From Eopsaltria australis (lineage: Eukaryota > Chordata > Aves > Passeriformes > Petroicidae): 64,000 nt of DNA. The notes under the pieces were generated by a model. It had not been told where the DNA came from. It did no database searches and was given only the letters and a program-made list of their open reading frames with translations. Within the stretch, counting starts at the first letter, position 1; every line of letters starts with the position of its first letter. Below are positions 36,001-50,200 of this stretch, piece by piece. The translations under genes and the position numbers were made by a program. The stretch is from the NCBI GenBank assembly GCA_034509425.1, contig JAVTVJ010000011.1, positions 1,612,001 through 1,676,000 of the forward strand. The letters are read 5' to 3'.

Positions 36001-39000
36001 TCTGCTGGAAAATTCCTGTAAATATTTAAGGGAAAATATTAGGGGGAAAAGAAAAAACCCTGCAGGGATTTTTAAACTATTAAAAGGTGTATTGAGAAAA
36101 AAGGAGCAATGTAGGGTAATTAAAAAATAGTGAAGAATTATTACTGTGCAGGTTTTAGGATAGATTTCACAGAAGTGTAATTTATTTTATATGGAATCTT
36201 ACTGAGCTCACCCCAAAGCTAGATTTGATTTGCTGGCATAACTCTTAGAAATCTCTGTACTGCTTCTTGGTTCTGACAAACAGGAATAATCAGAGAATTG
36301 CTACACTTCAGCCATATTCTCTTTTCTCTTAAATGTGCAGATAGTCAGATACCTCAAAAACTAGCTAAGCAGGACTATACACAATTTTACAGAGAAATAA
36401 GGAAAATCAATGCTGATTGCTCCTGTCACACTTACATGATCCATGTGAAGCACAGGGTTGATGTTCCTCTGCAGTGAGACAGATTGTCGGCCATGAATTT
36501 ACTCTAAGAGCATTTTTGTCTAGTTTTCTATGTCAGTGAGAAGCCACAGGAATACAGAGAAACCATCAAGTAGATGCTTTCTTGGGTCATTCACCTGTGC
36601 TTTAAGAGACTTGAACCTAATCTCTCTTGTAACTTCACAGAGTCAGTAATCTGAACTCACTTTATGAGAGATTACCCTTAGCAGTTTGTTGCTGGATATT
36701 ATGTTACTGGTCCAAATCATCAAATCATAGAGGAATTTGTTTTGCTCATTAGACCACAGATGGAAGGAGCTGCTGTCCCCCAATTCCTAAGATACATACC
36801 CGAGATACTGGTGCAAGTCTCAGCTCCAACAACTGCTCCAACAGTTGCCTCATCAATTACGTGAAATAAAAATCCAACAGCTTAATGGCTGGAGCTCTCA
36901 CAACATTGTTTGAAGTCCTGCCATCAAAGAAAGGACTTGGATACAGCTTGTTGCTGCTGAACATGCCACTGTCAAGGACAAAAGCCTGGAATCAACAGAG
37001 GAAGAGTAAGGTGTGTGTATTTCATGCATCACATTCACGGGAGACATAAGTAGATGAATGGTGCATTTGAGTAGCCATATTTTAAAGGATGGGAAGCTTT
37101 TGTTTCACTTAGGAAATCTACTGTGGGATGGTCAGCAGTCACAGTGGCTACCTGAGGTACCATCCAAGCTGTGTGCATCTTAAACACTCAAACACTCAAA
37201 TGGTGACAAGGTATTAGAGCTCAGTTAAGACCAACAAAGCTGAGGATGACTTTGAAGGTGTCTGTCATAGCTAGAGGTGAACCTCAGCACTATTTAGAGA
37301 GAGGAAGGTGACTTACATCTTTAAGACTCTGGATTTCAGGTGGCAACAGCTCCTTCACGTACAGAAGTGCAAAGCTCAAAACTCTAAATAATGATTTGGA
37401 CAAGAACAATGAGAGCTAAAACTTAAGTAGCTCAATATTCTACTTTGCATCCTCCCTATCTCACTGATCTCCATCACCCTTAAATTTCTCTTTTTTCTCG
37501 GGCTCCCAATGTTCATTCACATTCTAAGCAGAGAAGAAAATTATGATACAACCACCATTTTAAAACTTCAAATACAAGAGTCAAATTTATCACTGATGTG
37601 ATCTCATTAGCTTAATGAGATTACACCAGGGATGTATTTGTCTCAAGGACTATATTAAATGAACAGTAATATATGTTTTTTGTAAAATCCTGTAATATGC
37701 TTTCATTAACTTTGTTCCCCATGCCACATATTTAACCTCTCTTCCTCCCTCCACTCATTGTCAGTATAAATGCAGCTCATCACCTAGGTAAGATGAAGCA
37801 CATTATCTATATGAAGGAGTCAGTATGCTGAATTTATCTATTAATCTTTTCTCCCACCCTCTTAATGGATTGATTTCAACTCCATGAAGCAAAAAGCAAA
37901 TATTGCTTTTCCCCATAATGAAAACTTTTTAAAAAAAATTAGGTACCAGGTGTATTTTTAAATTTTTTTTTTACATTCTCCCTTCCTCTCCATCTCCTTC
38001 AAACTGGCAAAAATCCAGTGCCTGTTTTGCTGCATCATGTATGAAATGTTTTACTCCATTGTAATATCAAGGCTGCAATCCTTCTTTCAAATTGTGACTA
38101 TTAATATGTATTTCATCTTCTGGCTTTCCTGAGCCAAAGCAAATGAACTGTGGCCTCATTGAAATGATACGGTCTCTTGACCCTTTGTGCAGTTTAAAAT
38201 GATGTAACCTGAACCATTTTAATCTGAAGGCTGGAACAAGTCAAAAGCTGTAATGAGTTCAGGACACTTCAAGACATTAGAAGAGCCATCTTGCCATAAA
38301 AGATGCATCTTTTGCATATAGAAGCTGTAATATCATAAATCTGAGTGACACAGACATAAAAAATCTGCCCACTATTAGATTTTTTTCTACCTCTTCCCAG
38401 TGATGACTTCAGAGACCAGATCTTACACAAGGGACGTAATAATTTATAGTAAAAGCCACACCAGAGTTAAAATACCTCAGTCAACATTTCCAACAGAATA
38501 AACATAATGGGGAGGATTTAAACCTGTGCAGTTTCTAAAGTGACAGACTATTAAAAGCTTGGGAAAAATTCTGCCTTTCAGTGAGCTGAGTTTCTTACAG
38601 ATTTTGAGAATAACATGTTTGTCCCTCCAGCCCACTCTGAGATGCCACTTCTGAAAATAACCTTCAGATCTGTTGTGAGTTCCTTCCCATTTCCATTGTG
38701 ATCACCTCCGGATATCTCAGAGACAAACTTTGACTCCACTGAGGTCTGTGAAAAATTAATACAATGAAACTTCATATGTTAGTTCAGGGTTTTTTAAGAC
38801 CTCTAAACACTTTATAAAATGGGAGGAGTTCAGTCTTACAAGTGGGAAATCTTAAGGATAATGTTCCCAGTCTGAAAAGCAACTAAAAAGACACAAAAAC
38901 TCTGTCCCAAGTGTCAAATCTAAAGGATCATCCTATCTTTTTTGATAGTTTAAAAAACAGCTTCTGTTTATATTATGTAGTGGTGAGTTAGTTCTCTGTT

Positions 39001-42000
39001 CTCATCTTGAGAGCTAGCAATCTAATGGCAAAGGAAAAAAGGTGAATTAAACAAGCAGAATGAATTCAGACTGCAAAGCATCCAGCAGAGCTGAACCTAA
39101 CAAGCTTGAATTAAACAATTAGAATACCAAGAAAAAAAAACAAACCTTCAGAGAGCAAAGGGTGTCCTTGGTCACTGATTGCTATTTAAATTGGTTTGGC
39201 CTCTAACGATTTAGAGATGGTCAAAATGCATAAATTTCCCCAAGCTTTATGTGCTTGGCTGTGATGACTGAAGAAGGGAAGAAGTCCAATTTCCACAGTA
39301 CATTTTTATAGAAAGTTAAGCCTTTAAGTGGATTAATAAAGTTTGGTACTTTTAAAGGCACAGGTTTTTATTAAATGACTGTTCAAGTTAAAAATAAAAT
39401 AGAAACAACATAAGCATACACTGATTAGAAACATACAATACCTATTTACTTAGGTTAAGGTCAAAGAGTTATTATAGTCAGATAATCAAAACATCTGCAC
39501 AGGAAAAGCTTTCAGATTTCACCAAATTATATATCAAATTATTTTGAAAGTTTCATGGTACTGTTGAAATCCTTGAAGACTGGTGTATGCTGAAATAGCT
39601 TTCCAGCTTCGAATTCCAGCTAAAATCCTTCTGATAAGTATTTGTTCACTTTCCAAGTGCAATGCCATTCAAGCTCTTCAGTTTAACTCTCCACCCCAAT
39701 ATCTTTACATTAAATGATGGAAAAAGGTTTTTTGATATGGTTTGACATCATAATGAGAGAGAGAGAGAAAAATATGGCCTGCCTTCAAACCCACAAAATT
39801 AAATCCTGTCATTCAAATTCAAAGCTTTTGCCCATAAAGAAAGTGTGTATTAACAAACAAATTATGACTGGACTGCTGAGAGTAGGTTTGTGGGGGTTTT
39901 TTTCTTATATCTGGTTAAATCACAAAGAAAATTTGCAACCTACTTATAATTACTTTTTGTATGTTTGTGATGAAAAATAAAATTAATTGCAACTGGATTG
40001 GGCTTTTTTTACAAGAAACATAGTGATTTAATTTCAAAAATCTCAAAGATAACTTTTTTACCAAAATGTAATTTGAAATTGAAAAGGTAAATATTTCAAT
40101 TCCATGATGTTAAAATGAAAATTATTTTACCTTGTAGAAAATTCTATTCTTTTAAAAAAGCAACTTAACTAATGAAACAAAAATTTACAAGATGTGACCC
40201 AAAGGAACATATTACAAAATTTTTCAACTTTAAAAATGGATCTAAAGGTCTTGCACTGCATTGGTAAACATTACATTCAGCTACCCCTGTCAGCAGATAA
40301 AAATGGTCATGGCATCCTTTTGGATACAAACTGCTATGTAAATGCAAATTACACTGGAAAATATTTCCTCAATGATTGAATGTCAACTTTCAAATCACGG
40401 GGAAAGAACTCTCAAAAAAAGAAGCCAAGAAAAAAAATGCAAATCATGAGGTATAGAAGGGGCAAGGTCTTCACAATCTCCCAGAATTTGACTTGAAAAA
40501 CTTGCTTAGAGCACACACCAAGTCCTACTCCTTTTAAACAATTAAACATCACATCTACATAGAAACAGCAATATTATAGAATTGGAATTAGTGATCAGTT
40601 TAACTAGTAATACCTCAATGGGGCCTTTGAAACACAGTCATGTAACTAAGCCATTAATCAAAATAATGAATATGTGTACAAAGTCAGTGATTAACAGCAT
40701 TTTAGAGGACCTAGTAGCAGGAATTTCAGCCTTAATGTAGGTGCTTGTCTAGCAAAATTAAAATCAGGCCTAGGTCACTGTTGCTTGCAGAGCACAGCTG
40801 GTAATGGCCTTCAGGAAATCAGTGCAGTGGATTTGCCTTGGTACCTCTGGTACCAGCATCCCTGCTCCAGCTGATTTGAGTTGTGCTCAGTATGCACAGT
40901 CAGGCTCTAACTTAGCGACACCAAGATATGTATCTTAGCTTGCATTTGGAAGGAGTCTGCAAAGGGTTAGCCAAATGTTAGTCAGGTGGTGTCAGCTTTG
41001 GTTGCATAAGTTGCTGTGAAAATCTGGGAATCCCTGAAAAAGTCAGGAAACTGCTTTGTGGGTGTTGCTTCAAAGGGCTGGGATGGACAGTGTCCTAGAT
41101 TCTTTTTCCCAACAGCATCTAAATTTATCTCCATTGTTCTTTTTTTTCTTTTTTTTTTTTCCCAGCTTAGTACTAAACCTGGATGCCAGCCAGGAGGAAC
41201 AACAATATCTTGACAGGGAACCTCATGCATCCCACACGGGTCATCTACATTGTCTGGGATCCGTGTGCATCAGAGATTACAACAGTGGAAAACAAAAGAA
41301 TTACGCAACACAAAGGTCTTGATGAGAGTAAACAAGAGAAACGTGACTTACTGCTGAAGCATTTTCCTGCCTGTAGTTGAAGCAGAGGGATAAGAGGAGG
41401 TCCACCCTTCAAATCTTCCCAGACAGTAACATACAAATTTAACAAATAAGCAACAGGAGTCTCATGTACTGTTGTCCGGTGTTTCTGTTTAGTCAGTACT
41501 TTCCTTAGAGCAGAGATAAAGGACTAAACTGTATGCAATTTCATACAAAAACATGCAATTTTTTTTAAGCTGATAAGATTGATAAAACCTTAGGTAAATT
41601 AAAAACATGTGACTGAAGTCAAACGTGATTTATTCCAAAGGAAAATCAACCATACCTATGAGAGAATTTGACTGAGAGCAAGACTATAGGACTGGTAAAA
41701 TCCTGGTCTGTTCTGAAAGAGGTTGTTTGACCTCACATTAAGTGGCATAGCAGCATGGCCAGCCTAAGCAGCTCAGAGCCTTTGGCACGACTGCCCCTCT
41801 AAACACCTGCTCTGTGAATGGTTCAGCTTGCCAAGGCTCAGCAGGTTCCCCAGCCACAGCAGCATGTGCCCAAGGCGCCACTGCCGTCCCTTTTAACCCT
41901 GCTGTAGACTCTGCATGTGCCAGCAGTGGACCATCCCTGCTTGGAAGGAAGGGGATTGCAAAACTGGGAGTATTAAACTGGAGATTAGATTCTTTTTTTC

Positions 42001-42969
42001 TCCTGAAACTCATTGGCACCAGCACATTGCTTCAGTAGGCACAAGTACATCTGCTCCGTGTGGAAAGGAGAGATGCAGTCAGAAAACAGCTGAGGATGGG
42101 GTTCCATATATTAAAAAATTGATGGGGAGCTTACTGTCAAGAAGTGCTTGGAAAGATGCTGTCTAGTGACCTAAGATGTTGGGAAGCCTCGAGGCACATC
42201 AAATGCTGTATTTTTCTTGCCTGTCCTTTTGCATGTATTGACTACTTGGTAGAGTCACTCTTCAGTATCTTGCCCTGTTTGGGGGAAAGTTTGTGCCTGT
42301 GCATGAGCTGTGTTTTGAGATATTCCTGAGGGCAGTGCAAGATGAAAGCAATCAGAGGTAGCTCAAGCATAAGATTTTAGCAGAATATAGGCATACATGG
42401 CAAAGACTTATTACTCTGAATAGATGTTTTCAGACGCTGTCTAATCCTGGAGCTAGCTAGGCTCCTTTGGTAAATCCATGGGCTTTTGTGGTAGTCCAGA
42501 ATGCACAGAGGTATCTCCACCTTCACAGTACTAAGTCAACAAATACATTTATCTTACCTAAACCAGAACAGTATAAAAATAACAGATGCTTCTTCATCTA
42601 TTTTGACATCATGATCCAATAAGCATTCTCAGAGCACACCTAGGATCCACAGTCAGCATCAGGACCCACACCAAGTGTACTGCTTCCCTTTAATACAAAA
42701 CATAATGATCATTATGTTCAGTCAGGATGTAGAATAGAGATTCAGATGCCTACCTTATTGAATCAATGCAAACCCACACCACAACTATCACATCCCCCAG
42801 AGAATGCTATAACCACCAGGATACTGATTGTTCAAAGTGTAGTCTCAAATCAGTGTGCTGTTGAAGCAGTGCCATTGTGCACAATAGTTAATTGTAGCCA
42901 GCAGATCAAAAGTGGATATTCCACTTTATTTGGCACTTTTGAGGCTGCATTTGCACTTTCCAGCTGGAG
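33001..42969. other. Non-coding DNA, possible conserved non-coding sequence
   Basis: No gene or known repeat recognised. Long parts (about 33900-34750 and 37560-38350) are free of homopolymers and microsatellites and look compositionally even, as conserved non-coding elements often do, but that cannot be tested without alignment. T-rich runs occur at about 37962-37972 and 41140-41160. A slightly GC-richer patch at 41750-41960 carries 74- to 95-codon frames on both strands without recognisable domains. Confidence 0.5.
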
Positions 42970-43465
42970 GCACCCCTCTGCAAGAAAGATTTTGAAAGAC
43001 TGGAGCAAGTCCAGAGGATAGCTGGCAAGATGAGTATGTGGCATATGAGGAGAAGCCAAAAGAACTGGGTTTGTTCAGCCTTAAGAAGAGATGGTGAAGT
43101 GGAAATCTTAGGGAAATCTTACTGTTCTCTGCAGATGCCAGATATAAAGATACAAGATAACAGAGCCATAATCTTGACAGAGGAAGAGTACTGAGGATCT
43201 CATGCACTGATGTCATGAGTAATGATGGTCACATATTAGAAAAGAGGAAATTCTCTTTAGACATAGAGGGGAAAATGTACCATGGAGATGACTGCGTGCC
43301 TGAGCAGGCTGCCCAGAAAGGCTGTGGAATCACTACCTTTGGAGATACTAAATAGTTTGTTGGCCAAGTCTCCCAGCAACCTGATCTGAGCCTGCTTTGT
43401 GAAGGGGATAGGAGAGGATGACTCAGGAATCTCTTGGTTTGTATGAGAAGGTCTGAATTATGGTC
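42970..43465 (+). mobile_element. Old CR1 LINE fragment, 3' region
   Basis: Runs in the order of the 3' portion of avian CR1 on the plus strand: AGACTGGAGCAAGTCCAGAGG (43000-43020), CATATGAGGAGAAGCC...GAACTGGGTTTGTTCAGCC (43042-43080), AAGAAGAGA, AGGCTGCCCAGAAAGGCTGTGGA (43306-43328), ACCTTTGGAGATACTAAA, and CCTGCTTTGTGAAGGGGATAGGAGAGGATGACTC near the end. Many substitutions and small gaps show an ancient insertion. The reading frame is lost. The family's 3' terminal ATTCTATG-type repeats are not clear, so the right boundary is approximate. CR1 inserts without a fixed-length TSD, so none is expected. Confidence 0.85.
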
Positions 43466-46262
43466 TCTAGAACCAAATGTCAACTTATGTGTGTATATAC
43501 ACTCAGGCACATAGGGATTTATTGAAGTTCTTTTAAAGAAATAGTGCCAAATGAGCCACTCCTTTTTAAAATACCATGTGTTCCTGTCTCCCAGACAGAG
43601 CTTGAATTTTGGGCTGCAAACTGCAGATGAAGAGGAGGACCTCTAGAAATTGTAAATGAGAAAAACAGTAGGTGGGATTTTGATACATATCCCCAGCTTT
43701 CCAACTGGTTAGACTTAGGCAGAATTACACCATTTTCTAACCCAGGTAGCTTCCTAGCTCTATTCCAAGATGACTAATTTTCTCCATTCTTTGGTACAAG
43801 AAGCCTGTGTACCTCCTTCCCACTCAAGCCTTTGGGCGCCTTAATTGAACTCTTCCCTATTACTCCTTAGATTTCCTGAAAACATACCAACAGTCTTGAA
43901 AAGTTTCTGCCTCCTGTGAACTAAATTCAAAAGCTTTCACCTGTTATATGCTTGATTTCAAATACACTTTTAAAAAAAGGTGTTTTAACTCCTGGATCTT
44001 CAAGTTAGTAGATTCTACAGTACTTAAAATATCAAAGCGGACACTGCCTCATTCAAAGATAATTTGATCTTTATACATCTCTGCCTTATTTGATAACTCC
44101 TCTTGCAGTCCACCCATACGTGTGTTTTATCTGTTATCTCCTGCCTTACAATGTGTTCTCTTGAGAAACTATGAAAGGGAAAACTAATTTCTAGTTCTGT
44201 GCTTTCTTTTAAAGATCTAATCACATGAGGTCTTTGTTACAGCCATGGGCCCCAGGTTCTGTAGTTACATGATATTATTTCATTTTAAACATTGAAATTA
44301 TTATAGGCTTTTTAAGAAAGAGAAAGGTGTAATTACCAAATTAAGCAGGAAGATGGTATGGTCAGTGAGGACAGAAGTGCAAGGAAATGGCTTCAAGAAA
44401 GGGAAAACTGTTTTTATATCTTACTAAATATAGGCATCAGCATTTCAATTTCTTGTATGCTCATAAAATAGACTTCACCTATTCAAAAGTCTGAAAATTA
44501 TCTCAGCATGAAAATAATATTTTGTGCATGCAAATATCTTGTAAATCATTTTTAAAAAGATTTTCACCTTTGCTCCTTGCAATTAATTATTGGAATAATG
44601 CTTCTCTTACTGTTCTTACCATTCTCACTGAGTGTGGAGGTTCTGAATTATATATTGCTTGTGAATGAGTACTGAATTGACACTAGTGATCTAAGGAAGC
44701 AGAGGTGAATGTCTAAAAGATTTCATGCAGGCAGGAAATGCTGATATGTTACAGAACAAAATAAATTTCCCACTGTGATAGGTAGGTTGGATTTTATTTC
44801 CAAACTATAGCAGAAGTCTCCGTCTTAATGTCGCTAATCATATTAGCTAAATATCACAGCAAGTAAAATGAGTTTTCAATAACACTGCTGAGTAATTTTC
44901 CAGCTAGTTTCATGCTTGGGATAATCTTATTTTTTTCTTTGTAAGTTTTGCATGGATATACTGGGGCAATTATCTTCAGGCATTTGGAAACTTAGCTAGC
45001 ACAGCAGCTTGCCAGTCTGCCTTAGTGTGACCCACTGTGGTGTTTATGTTCTGCATGCCAGTTGTTATTAGCTCACATGTGCGTGGAATACCATTTTCCT
45101 CTTTATTGGTTTAACATAATAGTATGCCATGGGGAGTGTTTTACAGAGGGGACAGGATCTGAATATAAAGGTCTTTCTTCAAAGCAGGTATTCATTATCC
45201 ATACACAGGAAATTTTACTCATTACTCCCATTTTTTATTTTTAATCATGAACACCAAAACAGATAATCTGGAGGAGCTTAAAGATTAATAGATAATGGAG
45301 AAAATAATTGCAATTATCGTCTATCACAGTTTGCTCACTTTTGTATGAACATATTCCAAATCTGAGGCAATTGTACAATAAAGGCCAGATTAAGATTGTC
45401 CACCATAGGAGAGGATAAATTTCACAGTGACTTTCTTAGTAAATTCAACAAATGTAGTCACACATTGCTCAGTGTCCTCCTCTAACACTGTGGTTACATC
45501 CCACCCAGAGATGACGTAGACTTAAATGTCTCTTTACTTCCCTAACAAAAAGCTGTCCCCAGCCTGTGCCTTCAGCTGGCGACACTGAATCAGGTCAGAG
45601 AGCCATGCAGATTTAAAAAAACTAGAAGATAAAAGCAAAACACTCAGAAAAGTTACTTTTCATTTGTCCTAGTCTAGTGTATTGCCTCATAAATAATTGC
45701 AGCAGAGCAACACAGAGAACAATGCATGGAAGGAATAAAAAGGCAGGGACAGTAAGGTAAGGAATGCTTAAATCCACAAAACTGCAGAATAAGGTGTAGG
45801 GAAACAGGACTGAAAAACAGAGAAAAGAAGTAGGTGTCTTATCCACAGTTGCCCGGAAACTTTCATTAGAAAGAGAGGAAATGGAAGCCAAACCTCAGAT
45901 CATACAGGAAGATCATATACTCAAATGGATGGAACTCCTTTAATTTTGAGCCATATTTACCTATTGATCCAATGTGAGACTCCAAATCCCAAAATCCTAA
46001 CTTCCAACAGATGTAGTTCTTTTCTGTTTTAGCTGAATTCAAATAAATTAATTTTTATATATACTTTTTAAATACTGGGTAGTCCATGTAGCTAAAAGAC
46101 ATCTATATTTCCTAACTGTGGGGAAAACTTGAGTTAGTGTTTGTGCCTTATTAGATGTCATAGGATCAGCCTGTCAGCTATAAGTAACATCATGTCTAAG
46201 TCTCTTGATCTCTAAATAAAGTTATAAACTATGTCTAGGAAGATTTTGATTTGCCTTGCTTT

Positions 46263-46292
46263 CCCCCCACCCCACCCCCCCCACCCCCCTCC
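46263..46292 (-). repeat. C-rich run with quadruplex potential on the minus strand
   Basis: Plus strand CCCCCC-A-CCCC-A-CCCCCCCC-A-CCCCCC-TCC gives four G tracts of at least four on the minus strand with single-base loops, which satisfies the canonical G-quadruplex pattern. Confidence 0.85.
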
Positions 46293-47191
46293 AGTTATGC
46301 CATTCATAACACACTTATTCCAAGTTCTCTGATCTTTGTCTGAGTTCATGCACCAACACTTATCTTCACTGAGAGCATTAAGTAGATTCTCTACTTGGCT
46401 GCTATTTTCAAGAACCATGTGAGAAGCCTGTATCTTTCACATACCTACCTCTCTGTCTGATTTGGAAGCTGGCCAGTGGGTTCCAAAGTTATTAAGAAGA
46501 GAAAAATTAAAGTCAACAGAGTGACGGACTACACAGTGAAAGCATCTTCACTTCTTTTGGAAACCAGACAAAAATAGATGCTTGCATGTCCTAAATGACA
46601 AACTTAAGTGGAAGGGAACTTTTCTGGGCTTCCGGTCTAAACGGAAACCAGATGTTCTAGTGTTATTTTCTCTGGTGCTTCAGAGAAGAGTTGTTTTGCC
46701 AGTAAGTTGCTTCCTCCATCATGGCCTGAGACTTTTTCTGCTGATATTCAAGTGCACTAAAGGCTGGAGTAGGGGGAGCAACCAACAAACCTTTTTCCAG
46801 AATTTTGGAAACTCATTATATAAATACATGTTCAGCATAAATATATGTGAGCTCATATTTTTAAGTTTTAAAACTGTTTTCTTCTGACAATTAAGAACAG
46901 CCAAATCCTCAGCTTGCCTAAATCACCACAGAATCATTTAGAAGCATCATGCCAATTTAAACCGAGAGTCTTCGTATGCAAAGCCAGATGATTTTCCACA
47001 CCTGCCAGGTTTGATAGTTGTGCTGGTAAAAGTGGAAGCCACTTCTCCTTTGAATGTTGATATTAAAATAAAGAAATTAGTCTTAGTTCTCCATTGTGTG
47101 TAGGGAGTTGCTCCTACACACAGTCAGGTGGCCATCTCCAAAGAGTATTGGGAAGGTACTGCTGAAGGAAAGCTTGTGAAAGGCCTAACTG

Positions 47192-47272
47192 AAAAAAAAA
47201 AAAAAAAAGGCAGCAACTAGGTGATATTTCTAAAGAAATATTAGGTAGTTTTATTTTAAATAAATAAATAAA
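47192..47272 (+). repeat. Poly-A run and (TAAA)n
   Basis: Seventeen A residues at about 47192-47208, then a short (TAAA)n at 47257-47272. No LINE or SINE body was recognised upstream, so this is listed only as simple repeat. Confidence 0.85.
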
Positions 47273-50200
47273 TTGAATCTAGGACAATGGGCATCCCATC
47301 AGACTCTTTTCTGAAGGTAAGAAATAAAATTTTATTGAAGAGGATAAACATCTATTAATTCAACAGATTGCTATTATGTGCTGAAGATGGCTAGCTCTAA
47401 TTTGGGGTTAACATACTCCAGCCTGGAGAAGATTGATACAAGAGATTAATTTTACATGCTGAAAATTGTCAAAATACATTTTCATCATCAAGAAATTATT
47501 CCCCAGAGGTTTATACATGCATGTCACCTGATATGCTACAGCCATGAGACAAATATGGATGTGTAAAAGTTGAGCTAAGAATTCTGTTTCAGGAAAAGGA
47601 CTTGAACTGTTAAAACTGAGGACAAAAGAACTCTTTGAATACAGGTCTTAATGTCAGTTCCAATGCTGATAGAAGCAATCATAGTTCCTTACTCAAATGT
47701 GATAGGCCGTATCAATAGTTTTTTTTCTGTCACTATTCTTTTATTTTTCTAAATCAAACATCACGATGAATTATGTATGATGATTTGGGGGGTAACATAC
47801 TGCCTTTGTTTTGGGGTGGGGGGTGTTTCTTCACTTATTAAAAATATTTCCTTTATTAAGAAGAAATAGGCAAACTGAAAGGAGATAACATAAATTATAT
47901 GAAGTATTAAACTATGAAATAGTGTGAAATGTCTACCAGACTATTCAGGGTACTGGGATGAGAGAACGAAATACATTTAGCGAGATTTGACAATATTTAA
48001 CAAGCAAGAGAGGAATTTTCTCACAGAGAGGTAATAACAGATGCAAAAAATTAATTACTTTTGAACTTCTATATTGTTATTTATAACAAAGTTCATGTCA
48101 TGTTTTCCAACAGATAATTTAAAAGGATCATTACAGATATGCATAAGCACAAGGTCCAGGAATGTATTGTTTTTTTATTTATTCTGCAATGATAACAGTC
48201 TTTTGACATATTTGCTATGTGCTGAACAATGTCACACTTGGATTTCCTGCTTTAGTATGCAAGAGGCATTGATATCCTAATGATAAGTATTCTAAACTGC
48301 CTTATTAATATGTTAGGTCTACTGGTTTCTCAAGTCCCAATGCAGAAGTGGAGACATTGATTTTCTTTTCATAAGGAAAGAATTTTCATAATAGCTCCTA
48401 CATAAAAATCAACATATCAAATTTTTAAGGATTCTTCCTATTACCCTATACTTCATGTAAAGCTGGCACTTAGCTTCTTGACACACTTATTTCTTGATTT
48501 AGGACTTAGTAATATAAACAAGCTTGTGGCCTGTATTTTTTTGCATCCTTCGGGAGAAACATGGCAAAAAAAATGCACACGGAGGCTGCTTTTTCTGACC
48601 ATGTGCATTCAGTCTGAGTCAGCTGTGTTTGCTTTTAAAAAATTTGAGTCAGTGCTATGCCCTATCTTGTAGTGACACACTGCAGCTGCACACAGGCTAA
48701 GCCCGTATTACTGTTAAAACGTCGTTTGACAAGGCCTATGAACAAAGCATTAAATGGGGAAATGGCAATACTTAAACTAAAGAAACTACATTGCCTCTCC
48801 TTATGCTTTAGTGACCAAATTAAGCAGTCTGTAAAGGGTATTCTTATATATGTACCCTCCTTATGAATTGTCCAAGTTAATTTTTTAGGTAAGATTAGCA
48901 TTTCAGTAGCAAAAATGTCAAAATAATAGGAATCTATATTGCACAGGAGTCATAAAAAGGTTTCAATCTTCTAAAACTCCTACAAAATTTTGGACTATCC
49001 TAGTTTCAGAAAGACCAGAAAAACGTTTCTGAAAAATGCTTTCTGACAAGGAGAAATAGACCTGTCTGTGCCAATGTCCAAGATCAGACCTAGAAGTAAT
49101 GGGTCTATTTAAAATTGAATGTGGAAAGCACAAGTACGGTAGGACAGGGAAGGCATACTAGGAGAAGTATTACTCGAAATTTGATTAAATGCATACCTAT
49201 TACATCGTGCCTCCCCTACTAGCTGTCATTGGAGACACTACTCAGGGCAAAAAGCTTGTTCTGCCTGTGTTATAGCTGTATGGATAAATGCATCTGTCCC
49301 AGAGAATGATTGTTCACCTCTGAGCAGGTGCTGCACCTCCTTTCACATACATTTCTCAGCTGTTCCCATCTAGAGGAAAATGGCCTCACTCACACTGCAG
49401 GGCATTTCCTGTGAGTCTCCCCTCTGCCCCATGCTGCTGGCCCGAGAACACAATATTTTTTGTGTATGTTGGGATTTTTTCCAGTTCAAGGAGTTCAAAC
49501 TATTGTTGAGATCAACACTTTTGTACACCAGCACAGTACTTATATGTCACTTACTAAGGAAGTTGTTACAGGTCCTGGGGCAAGATGTGGGTGTTTCAGA
49601 GTGAAAATCTTGCCAGGAGCATCAAACAACCAGATTGATTGAAATATTTTCCAATAATATTTTTCCAATAATGAGGGACTTACAAAGTGAATTACCCCCC
49701 AACCTATAGCAGGTTTTTGTCTGATGGAGAGCTATTAGCACACTTCAAAAGAAAGCCAGACAGTCAATAAATACTTCCAATCTGTAAGACTTCAGCCCAT
49801 TTCACTGTGTTCTGTTCCTTACATGTATGGACAAATCAATTATGTTGAAGCTGTGAAAAGTAACAAGAGTATTTGGGAGAGTGTCCCAATCACACATCTG
49901 CCATCAAGACAGCACTGCTGTTCCTTTACCTCGACCCATATGGCCTTTGTTTGGTTCACACCTGAATGACAAACAAAGCTGCATTTAGATTAAAATGACT
50001 ACTAAAGGATGCGAATGGGTGCCCTGTTCAAACATTCAAAACTCAGGATATCAGATAGTGGCAAGGAGAGAAATAACCTCATACCATTCCTTCAGAAGCT
50101 TGTCAGAGCAAGTCATAGGGAAGGCACGGATATCTATACCTATAAACAATACCACTAAACAGATTAGATATCACTATGTAGTGTGAATGGGCTGAACATG

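Noticed and set aside
47192..47272. Poly-A plus TAAA considered as the tail of a retroposed gene or SINE
   Set aside because: No recognisable body upstream and no flanking duplication seen.
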